Part shown: piece after piece, positions 53,185 through 60,731 of the stretch
How the letters are laid out: every line of letters begins with the position of its first letter
Numbering within the stretch: position 1 is the first letter of the stretch
Program-made: the position numbers and the translations under genes
Source of the DNA: an uncultured Bacteroides sp.
Lineage (GTDB): Bacteria > Bacteroidota > Bacteroidia > Bacteroidales > Bacteroidaceae
Length of the DNA stretch: 64,000 bases
Direction: 5' to 3'
Assembly: GCF_963678845.1 (NCBI RefSeq)
Contig: NZ_OY787466.1
Coordinates: 806,001 to 870,000 of the forward strand
Notes under the pieces: generated by a model
Seen by the model: the letters and a program-made list of their open reading frames with translations, nothing else
The model's database searches: none
What the model was told of the DNA's origin: nothing

Positions 53185-54378
53185 TTAGAGTTCTAGATCG
53201 CCGCCGAATACTTCTACCCAAGGTAATCCTTGTTTATTGAGTTGTTCCATGAACGGATCCGGATTAAAGTCTTCTACATTATTAACGCCCGGACGTCTCC
53301 ATTCACCTTTAAGGAACATCATTGCACCAATCATGGCAGGTACACCGGTTGTGTAACTTACCCCTTGGGCACCTGTTTCTTTGTAGGCTGCTTCGTGGCT
53401 ACAGTTGTTATATACATAATAAGTACACTCTTTTCCGTCTTTGATACCGCGGATACGGCAACCAATTGAAGTTTCTCCGGTATAGTTTTCACCAAGATCT
53501 CCCGGATTAGGAAGAACAGCTTTCAGGAACTGAATAGGAACAATTTTTTGTCCGTTGTAATCAATCTCATCAATACGGGCCATACCAATGTTCTGGATAA
53601 CGCGAAGGTGAGTAAGATATTCCTGTCCGAAGGTCATCCAAAAGCGTGCACGCTTCAGGGTAGGGTAGTTCTTTACCAGAGATTCCAGTTCTTCGTGGTA
53701 AATTACGTATGATTCTTTAGGGCCGATATTAGGATAATTCAATGGTTTGTGAATCTGATGAGGTTCAGTAACCACCCATTCTCCGTTTTCGTAGTATTTT
53801 CCTTTTTGCGTAACCTCACGGATATTGATTTCCGGGTTGAAGTTAGTTGCAAATGCTTTGTGATGATCACCCGCATTGCAGTCTACAATATCCAGATAAT
53901 TGATTTCATCGAAATGATGTTTAGCTGCATACGCAGTATAAACGCCACTTACTCCCGGGTCAAAACCACATCCTAAGATAGCCGTTAGTCCGGCTTCTTT
54001 AAACTTATCCTGATATGCCCATTGCCAGCTGTATTCAAAGTGAGCTTCATCCTTTGGTTCATAGTTTGCTGTGTCAAGGTAGTTGACCCCTGCAATAAGA
54101 CAGGCATCCATAATAGTAAGATCCTGATAAGGAAGGGCTACGTTGATTACAAGTTCCGGTTTGAATTCGTTGAATAAAGCAACCAGTTCATCTACATTGT
54201 CGGCATCTACCTGAGCCGTTTTTATTCTATCTCCGCCAATTGCCTTAGCAATGGCATCACATTTCGATTTTGTGCGGCTTGCCAACATAATATCTGTGAA
54301 AACATCAGCATTTTGTGCCACTTTATGTGCAACGACGGTTCCAACGCCGCCAGCACCAATAATTAGAACTCTACCCAT
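53185..54378 (-). CDS. saccharopine dehydrogenase family protein, carboxynorspermidine synthase-like
   Basis: A 397-residue NAD(P)H-dependent enzyme. N-terminal Rossmann loop GAGGVGTVVAHKVAQ; the family segments VINVALPYQDLTIMDACLIA and GCGFDPGVSGVYTAYAAKHH are clear. In Bacteroides close homologs are the carboxynorspermidine/carboxyspermidine dehydrogenase of the alternative spermidine pathway, which condenses aspartate semialdehyde with a diamine. The partner decarboxylase (nspC) is not in the window. Saccharopine dehydrogenase proper is the alternative. Confidence 0.88.
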   Translation of the reverse strand: MGRVLIIGAGGVGTVVAHKVAQNADVFTDIMLASRTKSKCDAIAKAIGGDRIKTAQVDADNVDELVALFNEFKPELVINVALPYQDLTIMDACLIAGVNYLDTANYEPKDEAHFEYSWQWAYQDKFKEAGLTAILGCGFDPGVSGVYTAYAAKHHFDEINYLDIVDCNAGDHHKAFATNFNPEINIREVTQKGKYYENGEWVVTEPHQIHKPLNYPNIGPKESYVIYHEELESLVKNYPTLKRARFWMTFGQEYLTHLRVIQNIGMARIDEIDYNGQKIVPIQFLKAVLPNPGDLGENYTGETSIGCRIRGIKDGKECTYYVYNNCSHEAAYKETGAQGVSYTTGVPAMIGAMMFLKGEWRRPGVNNVEDFNPDPFMEQLNKQGLPWVEVFGGDLEL

Positions 54379-54507
54379 TTAAGTGTAAATTTAATTGTTT
54401 TAATGTTGATAACTGAGCAAAGATAAATAAATTAATTGAAGTGCAGGAATTAATCGGGCAATAATTATACCTTTATAATACGATACTTTTTTCTTCACTC
54501 CCGAGGG

Positions 54508-55506
54508 CTATTTACCCATTCCGCCGTTCTTTGTGATAATCCAGATAATGATGGGCGCACCAAAGAGTGCGGTTACTGAATTGATGGGTAATGTGCCTTG
54601 ACTTCCCGGCATTTGTGAGATAAGATCGCAGATAAGCATAATCACACCTCCGCAAAGAATGGAAGCGGGAATAATTTTCTGATGGTCTGAAGTGTGAAAA
54701 ATGCCCCGGGCAATATGGGGAACTGTTACTCCGATAAAGGCAATTGGTCCGGTAAAGGCGGTAGATGTTCCGGCCAGTAAGGCTGTGGCAAGAATAATAA
54801 GCAGGCGGGTTTGAGGAACTGATATACCAAGTCCGGCGGCATACTTTTCGCCCAGCAATAATACGTTGAGGCGTTTCTGAAGAATAAAGGCCAGCCCCGT
54901 GCCCACAACCACAATTGGTGCCATGATTCCCATGTAACTCCAGCTTACAGATGAAAGGCTGCCAAAGGTCCACGATATAAATAGCTTTAATGTATCCGGA
55001 TTGCTGGTGCTTTGCAGAATGCTGACAATGGCTCCGGCAAAGTTGCCGAACATCATTCCTATTATTAATAAGGAGACGGTTTGCGGAACTTTGACCGATA
55101 CAATTATGACCAGTAATAATACTCCGACAGCACCAAGTACAGCAGCAGTAACCTGCCCCCATCCGGCAATGACAAACCACGGAAGCGATGAGGCTCCCAA
55201 TGTAAGCAGGGCAACTCCCAGACTTGCACCTGACGTAACACCAAGTACATCCGGTCCGGCCAGCGGATTACGGAAAAGAGTCTGCATCAGTACACCTGCC
55301 ACGGAAAGTGCTGCGCCTGTAAGGATGGCAGTCAGTGCTTTTGGCAGACGATAATTGATGATTATTTCCCTGTAAAGATTGTCACTTCCGTGTCCGGTAA
55401 GGGAAGACCATATATCGTTCATCGTAAGATTCACACTACCAAAAGCAATGTCGCAGGTAAACGCAACGAAGAAAAGGGCTATTAATATCAGAAATCTGGT
55501 TCTCAT
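54508..55506 (-). CDS. FecCD/BtuC family ABC transporter permease
   Basis: A 332-residue permease with about ten helices, typical of iron-siderophore, haem or cobalamin importers. Hallmarks are LTGAALSVAGVLMQTLFRNP and GPIAFIGVTVPHIARGI. It overlaps the binding-protein gene by 4 bp. The partner ATPase that normally follows is absent: 129 bp separate the permease from the next, unrelated gene. The ATPase must be encoded elsewhere or shared. Confidence 0.94.
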   Translation of the reverse strand: MRTRFLILIALFFVAFTCDIAFGSVNLTMNDIWSSLTGHGSDNLYREIIINYRLPKALTAILTGAALSVAGVLMQTLFRNPLAGPDVLGVTSGASLGVALLTLGASSLPWFVIAGWGQVTAAVLGAVGVLLLVIIVSVKVPQTVSLLIIGMMFGNFAGAIVSILQSTSNPDTLKLFISWTFGSLSSVSWSYMGIMAPIVVVGTGLAFILQKRLNVLLLGEKYAAGLGISVPQTRLLIILATALLAGTSTAFTGPIAFIGVTVPHIARGIFHTSDHQKIIPASILCGGVIMLICDLISQMPGSQGTLPINSVTALFGAPIIIWIITKNGGMGK

Positions 55507-56627
55507 TTCAGCTTTTGCATGTAAGTAAATTCATAAGAAGGGAGCAGTTCCGGGTGAAGAGCCTTTATCATATCGCTAAGAAGCAGGTCGGGGCGGGCAA
55601 TGGCACTTTCCCAATAGTCATTTCCTCCCGTGGCATTCATCCGTTTATTGTAGTTATAAACGTTACCTTCTTTATATGCCTTGAATAGTTTGTATTTGGC
55701 ATCGAACTTTCCTAGTTCATTTAATGAGTTAGCTTGTGTACCTACCCACACATCTGCCTTGTTGAAATTAACCAAAGCCAACTCAATATTGGAAGAGATA
55801 CTTCCGCTAGTGGTATCATTTGCATAAAAATAGGAGGCGCCTGCATCGTGAAACATCCTTGCATTAAAGCTTTTTCCGGCAGGCATGGACCATGCACCGC
55901 GGAAATCCTGTCCGGACAATAGGGTAGGGTGGCTTTTTACTTTCTGAGCCAATGCTGATATTTCTTTGTATCTTTTCTCCACATTATTGAACAGGCTGTC
56001 TGCCAAAGCCGATCTATCAAAAAACACACCTATAAACTTAATCCATTCCGCACGGCCAAGCAGTGTTTTTTCCTGCCATTCTATGTTGTAGATAACCGAC
56101 AGACCGCTTTGGGTAAGCCTTTTCGAGTTTTCATCCTCCGCATTGTAAGCCGAAGTCATCACCGCTTGCGGACGCAGCACCATTAGATTTTCAATATCCA
56201 GATTAAATGCATCTCCCAGATCTTTTATTTTCTTCGCTCTCACACCTGCCAGTATCTGCGGATTGTATACCCATGCAGCACTGCACACTCCCGTCACTTT
56301 GTCAAGTTCACCCAGCATCTGTAGAAATTCAAAGTAAGTGGCCGAGTTGGCAACCAGCGACTTCAGCGGAATCTGAACCTTCTTTCCATCCTGCGGCACA
56401 GCAGTCTTTGCATCCTTTACCAGATAATATCGGTCGTAAATCGCTCCTTTTTTCCAGGGATTATAAACAGTTACACATGTATATTTGGCAGATTTGCTGA
56501 TTAAAAAGCCCTCGGCATATTTATTTTTAATTTGCTTTCCAGCAGATTCATTTCTGTTATGCTGCTTATTCACGCAACTGGTAAAAAGTGCCAGTGTAAT
56601 TAGTAAGGTATAATATAGGTGCTTCAT
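55503..56627 (-). CDS. ABC transporter substrate-binding lipoprotein (BtuF/FepB-like)
   Basis: A 374-residue lipoprotein. The signal peptide ends in LFTSC. The class III binding-protein fold has two lobes, with YNPWKKGAIYDRYYLVKDAK and the region LNIDIENL-like 'FNLDIENLMVLRPQAVMTSA' in the first. The ligand is iron-siderophore, haem or corrinoid; the sequence alone does not decide. I found no cobalamin riboswitch in the 508-bp spacer upstream. It is the first gene of the two-gene unit with the permease. Confidence 0.92.
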   Translation of the reverse strand: MKHLYYTLLITLALFTSCVNKQHNRNESAGKQIKNKYAEGFLISKSAKYTCVTVYNPWKKGAIYDRYYLVKDAKTAVPQDGKKVQIPLKSLVANSATYFEFLQMLGELDKVTGVCSAAWVYNPQILAGVRAKKIKDLGDAFNLDIENLMVLRPQAVMTSAYNAEDENSKRLTQSGLSVIYNIEWQEKTLLGRAEWIKFIGVFFDRSALADSLFNNVEKRYKEISALAQKVKSHPTLLSGQDFRGAWSMPAGKSFNARMFHDAGASYFYANDTTSGSISSNIELALVNFNKADVWVGTQANSLNELGKFDAKYKLFKAYKEGNVYNYNKRMNATGGNDYWESAIARPDLLLSDMIKALHPELLPSYEFTYMQKLK

Positions 56628-56931
56628 TGATTCATTTCTTTAATATGACAAAGGTAAATAAATTGCAGAAAGAAAGCACTAGTTTATTAAGCTTTTCTTT
56701 CACCGGCTGTAAGTTGTTTTCCCGCGGGACCTAAGGTAATTCCTCGAATAATATTGTTGTTTAGGTGTACTTTATATATATAAAAGGTGTAGAGATTAAA
56801 TATAAATAAAGTAGACTTTAATTAAATAAGAAGTAGAGCAAAATATAAATGTTTCACGAGGAACACCCTTAACTCCCGCCATACTTTACCTTAGCTTCCG
56901 CCGGACTTTAAACTGTCAATCAAAGAACCTG

Positions 56932-56962
56932 TTCTGACATAACGGCAGTGTTCCTGTCAGAA
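56932..56962 (+). promoter_or_regulatory. TTCTGACA / TGTCAGAA inverted repeat upstream of dnaK
   Basis: Perfect 8-bp arms (56932-56939 and 56955-56962), 15 nt apart, centred about 102 bp upstream of the predicted start of transcription. Further TGTCA half-sites are at 56914-56918 and 56989-56993. Position and symmetry fit an enhancer for a sigma-54 activator. Confidence 0.5.
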
Positions 56963-57023
56963 ATCTTATAGAAACAGAAACCTTAGCTGTCAGACCATAG
57001 AAGTTTTTAGGTGATTTCCATTT

Positions 57024-57040
57024 TTGGCACGACGTTTGTT
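57024..57040 (+). promoter_or_regulatory. sigma-54-like -24/-12 element upstream of dnaK
   Basis: TTGGCACGACGTTTGTT matches TTGGCAC-N5-TTGC in all but the C of the -12 GC (GG-N10-GT). The predicted start of transcription is near 57050, 86 nt before the dnaK ATG. No good TTTG-N19-21-TAnnTTTG promoter is present in the region. Confidence 0.45.
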
Positions 57041-57055
57041 TGTTCTTTGACGTGA

Positions 57056-57093
57056 GATTGCTCCAGGCATAAACAAAGACAAAGAGAGCAATC
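57056..57093 (+). promoter_or_regulatory. hairpin in the dnaK leader
   Basis: GATTGCTC (57056-57063) pairs perfectly with GAGCAATC (57086-57093), loop 22 nt, at the very start of the predicted leader. It is not the CIRCE sequence and does not cover the start codon region. It may stabilise the mRNA or respond to temperature. Confidence 0.5.
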
Positions 57094-57135
57094 AACCTTA
57101 TTAAGTAGAATAATAATTAAAAGTAGAATATAATC

Positions 57136-59058
57136 ATGGGAAAAATTATTGGAATTGACTTAGGAACTACAAACTCTTGTGTTTCTGTATTTGAAGGCAA
57201 CGAGCCTGTAGTAATAGCAAACAGCGAAGGTAAACGTACTACTCCTTCTATAGTGGCATTTATTGATGGTGGCGAACGTAAAGTAGGTGATCCTGCAAAA
57301 CGTCAGGCTATTACAAATGCAAAACGTACTGTATTCTCAATCAAACGTTTCATGGGAGAAAACTGGGATCAGGTTCAGAAAGAGATTGCACGTATGCCAT
57401 ACCACGTAGTTAAAGGAGAAAACAGCACACCACGTATAGATATAGACGGACGTCTTTATACTCCACAGGAAATTTCTGCTATGATTCTTCAGAAAATGAA
57501 GAAAACAGCTGAAGATTACTTGGGACAAGAAGTGACAGAAGCGGTTATTACTGTTCCTGCTTACTTTAGTGACTCACAACGCCAGGCTACAAAAGAAGCC
57601 GGACAAATTGCAGGTCTTGAAGTTAAACGTATTGTAAACGAACCAACTGCCGCAGCTTTGGCTTACGGTCTTGACAAGGCTCACAAAGATATGAAGATTG
57701 CCGTGTTCGACTTAGGTGGTGGTACTTTTGATATCTCTATTCTTGAGTTCGGTGGCGGTGTGTTTGAAGTTCTTTCTACCAACGGTGATACTCACCTGGG
57801 TGGTGATGACTTTGACCAAGTCCTTATTGACTGGTTGGCAGATGAGTTTAAGAATGACGAAGGCGTAGATTTACGTCAGGATCCAATGGCTCTTCAACGT
57901 TTGAAGGAAGCTGCTGAAAAAGCAAAAATTGAACTTTCTTCAACTACAACAACAGAAATCAACTTGCCATACATTATGCCAGTTGCAGGTGTGCCAAAGC
58001 ATTTGGTTAAAACATTGAGCCGTGCTAAGTTTGAATCTTTGTGTCACGACTTAATCCAGTCTTGTGTTGAACCTTGCCGTAAAGCAATGAGCGATGCCGG
58101 ATTAAGCAACTCTGATATTGACGAAGTAATCTTAGTAGGTGGTTCTACTCGTATTCCTGCTGTACAAGATCTTGTTGAGAAGTTCTTTGGAAAGGCTCCT
58201 TCTAAAGGTGTAAACCCTGACGAAGTAGTTGCTGTAGGTGCAGCCGTTCAAGGTGCAGTTTTGACAGACGAAATTAAAGGTGTAGTTCTTCTTGACGTTA
58301 CTCCATTGTCAATGGGTATTGAAACATTGGGTGGTGTAATGACTAAACTGATTGACTCAAATACAACAATTCCTTGCAAGAAGAGCGAAGTATTCTCTAC
58401 TGCTGCTGATAACCAAAGCGAAGTAACTATCCATGTGCTTCAGGGTGAACGTCCAATGGCTAGTCAGAATAAATCAATCGGTCAGTTTAACCTTGCCGGA
58501 ATTGCTCCAGCTCGCCGTGGTATTCCTCAGATTGAAGTATCATTTGATATTGATGCCAACGGTATCCTTAAAGTATCTGCAAAAGATAAAGCAACAGGTA
58601 AGGAACAAACAATCCGTATTGAAGCTTCCAGCGGTTTGAGCAAAGAAGATATTGAACGTATGAAAGCTGAGGCTGAAGCTAATGCAGATGCTGATAAGAA
58701 AGAACGTGAAAAGATAGACAAGTTGAATCAGGCAGACAGCATGATTTTCCAGACTGAAAAACAACTAGAAGAGCTGGGTGACAAACTTCCTGCTGACAAG
58801 AAAGCTCCTATCGAAGCTGCTCTTGCTAAGCTGAAAGAAGCTCACAAAGCTCAGGATATTGATGCTATTGATGCTGCAACAGCAGAGTTGAACAAAGTAT
58901 TCCAGGCTGCAAGCGAACAAATGTATGCTCAGGGTGCTGGTCAGCCAGGTGCAGAGCAAGCTGGTCCTGACATGAATGCCGGTGCAGGTGCACAAGGTGG
59001 TTCAGACAAACATCAGGGTGACAACGTTCAGGATGCAGATTTTGAAGAAGTGAAATAA
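57136..59058 (+). CDS. dnaK: molecular chaperone DnaK (Hsp70)
   Basis: A 640-residue Hsp70. ATPase-domain signatures are all present: IIGIDLGTTNSCVSV, IAVFDLGGGTFDISIL and VILVGGSTRIPAVQDLV. The linker VVLLDVTPLSMGIETLGG leads to the substrate-binding domain and a helical lid (about 510-600), with a Gly/Ala/Gln-rich disordered tail ending DADFEEVK. It binds and releases hydrophobic segments of unfolded proteins. No dnaJ or grpE is adjacent. Single gene with a leader of about 86 nt and a strong terminator. Confidence 0.99.
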   Translation: MGKIIGIDLGTTNSCVSVFEGNEPVVIANSEGKRTTPSIVAFIDGGERKVGDPAKRQAITNAKRTVFSIKRFMGENWDQVQKEIARMPYHVVKGENSTPRIDIDGRLYTPQEISAMILQKMKKTAEDYLGQEVTEAVITVPAYFSDSQRQATKEAGQIAGLEVKRIVNEPTAAALAYGLDKAHKDMKIAVFDLGGGTFDISILEFGGGVFEVLSTNGDTHLGGDDFDQVLIDWLADEFKNDEGVDLRQDPMALQRLKEAAEKAKIELSSTTTTEINLPYIMPVAGVPKHLVKTLSRAKFESLCHDLIQSCVEPCRKAMSDAGLSNSDIDEVILVGGSTRIPAVQDLVEKFFGKAPSKGVNPDEVVAVGAAVQGAVLTDEIKGVVLLDVTPLSMGIETLGGVMTKLIDSNTTIPCKKSEVFSTAADNQSEVTIHVLQGERPMASQNKSIGQFNLAGIAPARRGIPQIEVSFDIDANGILKVSAKDKATGKEQTIRIEASSGLSKEDIERMKAEAEANADADKKEREKIDKLNQADSMIFQTEKQLEELGDKLPADKKAPIEAALAKLKEAHKAQDIDAIDAATAELNKVFQAASEQMYAQGAGQPGAEQAGPDMNAGAGAQGGSDKHQGDNVQDADFEEVK

Positions 59059-59090
59059 TTGCTGTAGAATAAGCAATAAACATTTATAAT

Positions 59091-59125
59091 GAAGCCGCTG
59101 TAAAGTTTAAATTTACGGCGGCTTC
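59091..59125 (+). terminator. terminator after dnaK
   Basis: An 8-bp GC-rich stem GAAGCCGC (59091-59098) / GCGGCTTC (59118-59125), prolonged inside by GTAAA/TTTAC, followed by a T-rich tract. The next 280 bp hold no gene. Confidence 0.9.
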
Positions 59126-59406
59126 TGTTTTTATTATTGTGCACTATTATAATTCTACAGCGCAAGTTTGCTACCTGCCGGCTAAAAACAGATATATAAA
59201 TTGAAGCACTACTTCACTTACTAGTTCACTTTGTACTATTTGTGTTAGTTTGGAGAGTGCAAAATAGAAATATAATTATTAGCTTTGGGGCCGGAATAAA
59301 AAAACTGTAAAGACTTTCCATATACAACCTGATAGGTATGCTTTATATGGAGTATATAATTAATTTTATATCTGAAAATATATTACTCAATTTATAATAT
59401 AGAAAT

Positions 59407-60459
59407 ATGGATGTTTTAAAAAATATCAATAATGTAAGAAGAACTGTTCTAAAGGATCTGACTAAAAAGATAGGTGCTTCAGAAAATAACCAGATTGTTG
59501 GCTCGTTAGATAAGAATGAGATTAAAAGAGTATTGATAATCAGGCCTAATCATAGACTAGGAAATCAATTATTGATTACTCCTTTAGTTCAGGAAATTAC
59601 AGAGATATTTCCCGACTGTAAAATTGATTTGTTTGTCAAAGGAGGCTTAGCTCCAATTATATTTGAGAATTATCAGAATATAGATAAGATTATAAAGCTT
59701 CCAAAAAAACATTTCAAACAATTATTTCAATATATTCAAGGTTGGCTGAAACTAAGAAGCCGGCGTTATGACATAGTAATAAATGTTGTTAATGGTTCAT
59801 CATCGGGCAGACTTTCAACGAAATTTACTAATGCAAAGTTTAAGTTTTATGGTGATGATGAAAATGATCTTCAGCTTAAATATCTTGATTATAAACACAT
59901 AGCAAAAGAACCAGTTTATGGATTTCGCTGTTTTTTATCAAAGTTAGGAATAGCTGTAGTCAATAAAGAAGTACCAACTTTAGATATTAAATTAAGTTCT
60001 TCTGAAATGGCAGCAGGAGAAAAAATAGTTCAAAGCCTTACCGGTAACAAAGAAGGAAAAACAATTTGTCTGTTTACTTATGCAACAGGTGCAAAATGCT
60101 ATACAGAATCTTGGTGGCTGGAATTTTATGGAAGATTAAAATCAGAATATCCAAACTTCAACATTATTGAAATTTTACCTGTAGAGAATATCTCAAAAAT
60201 AGCATTTAAAGCACCTACATTATATAGCAAGGACATCCGGGAAATGGCTTCAGTAATGGCAAATAGTGATGTTTTTATTGGTGCCGATAGTGGAATTATG
60301 CACTTGGCAAGTTCTGCAAAAGCCCCCGTTCTTGGCTTGTTTTCAGTAACCAGTCTGGGAATGTATACACCATACGGTAATAATAGCAAGGGTTTAGATA
60401 CAAACAAATTGAGCATAGATGATTTGATCAGAGAAATAAATAAAATCCTTTTGGTATAA
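59407..60459 (+). CDS. GT9 glycosyltransferase, heptosyltransferase-like
   Basis: A 350-residue GT-B glycosyltransferase of family 9 (ADP-heptose:LPS heptosyltransferase type). The N-terminal domain starts at VLIIRPNHRLGNQLLITPLV (about 48-67). The C-terminal nucleotide-binding domain has the hallmark FIGADSGIMHLASSAKAPVL followed by GLFS (about 295-318). It likely adds a heptose or similar sugar to the lipopolysaccharide core. No other LPS genes are beside it. AT-rich with a weak start region, but the length is normal. Confidence 0.92.
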   Translation: MDVLKNINNVRRTVLKDLTKKIGASENNQIVGSLDKNEIKRVLIIRPNHRLGNQLLITPLVQEITEIFPDCKIDLFVKGGLAPIIFENYQNIDKIIKLPKKHFKQLFQYIQGWLKLRSRRYDIVINVVNGSSSGRLSTKFTNAKFKFYGDDENDLQLKYLDYKHIAKEPVYGFRCFLSKLGIAVVNKEVPTLDIKLSSSEMAAGEKIVQSLTGNKEGKTICLFTYATGAKCYTESWWLEFYGRLKSEYPNFNIIEILPVENISKIAFKAPTLYSKDIREMASVMANSDVFIGADSGIMHLASSAKAPVLGLFSVTSLGMYTPYGNNSKGLDTNKLSIDDLIREINKILLV

Positions 60460-60483
60460 AAACTGCTTTTTTGCACATGAAAA

Positions 60484-60597
60484 AGTGAGGGTAGGCCTGA
60501 AATGTGACTGATCCGTGATGGATGCAATTGCATCCATCACGGATCAACTATTTTATATTCAGTCCTTTAAAACTGATAGTGAGGGAGTGAGGGTAGG
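60484..60597. repeat. 38-bp perfect palindrome between direct repeats
   Basis: The palindrome at 60509-60546 has two 19-nt arms with no spacer (it begins TGATCCGTGATGG; centre between 60527 and 60528). It is flanked by the direct repeat AGTGAGGGTAGG at 60484-60495 and 60586-60597. A shorter AGTGAGGG copy is in tandem at 60578-60585. No gene overlaps it. It could be a terminator for the GT9 gene (a T-run is lacking), a protein site or a small repeat element. Confidence 0.8.
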
Positions 60598-60664
60598 TTT
60601 TGTGTTTTGTGGTTAGTTTGCAGGTTTCAAATTGCTAAAGATAAATTTATCAGATGAGCATTCA

Positions 60665-60709
60665 TTATAAAAGGCTGTTTCCTGAATTACAAGGAACAGC
60701 CTTTTATAA
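60665..60709. terminator. bidirectional terminator between GT9 and GH2
   Basis: A 17-bp stem with a single bulged T (60665-60682 with 60693-60709), with A- and T-rich ends on both strands, between convergent genes. Confidence 0.88.
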
Positions 60710-60731
60710 CGAATATTTTTGTTTAAAGAGC

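Noticed and set aside
54512..55180. Second minus-strand open frame in the permease gene
   Set aside because: It is another frame of the FecCD permease, rich in Cys, Arg and Trp, with no family match; the permease frame has all the hallmarks.
56628..57023. Cobalamin riboswitch upstream of the binding-protein gene
   Set aside because: I could not find the conserved B12-box core or the expected stem pattern on the minus strand.
57021..57050. Housekeeping TTTG/TAnnTTTG promoter for dnaK
   Set aside because: The nearest boxes (TTTG at 57023, GTTCTTTG at 57042) are only 15 nt apart and the second misses the TA, so the fit is poor.
57056..57093. CIRCE/HrcA operator before dnaK
   Set aside because: The stem GATTGCTC/GAGCAATC does not match TTAGCACTC-N9-GAGTGCTAA and the loop is 22 nt instead of 9.
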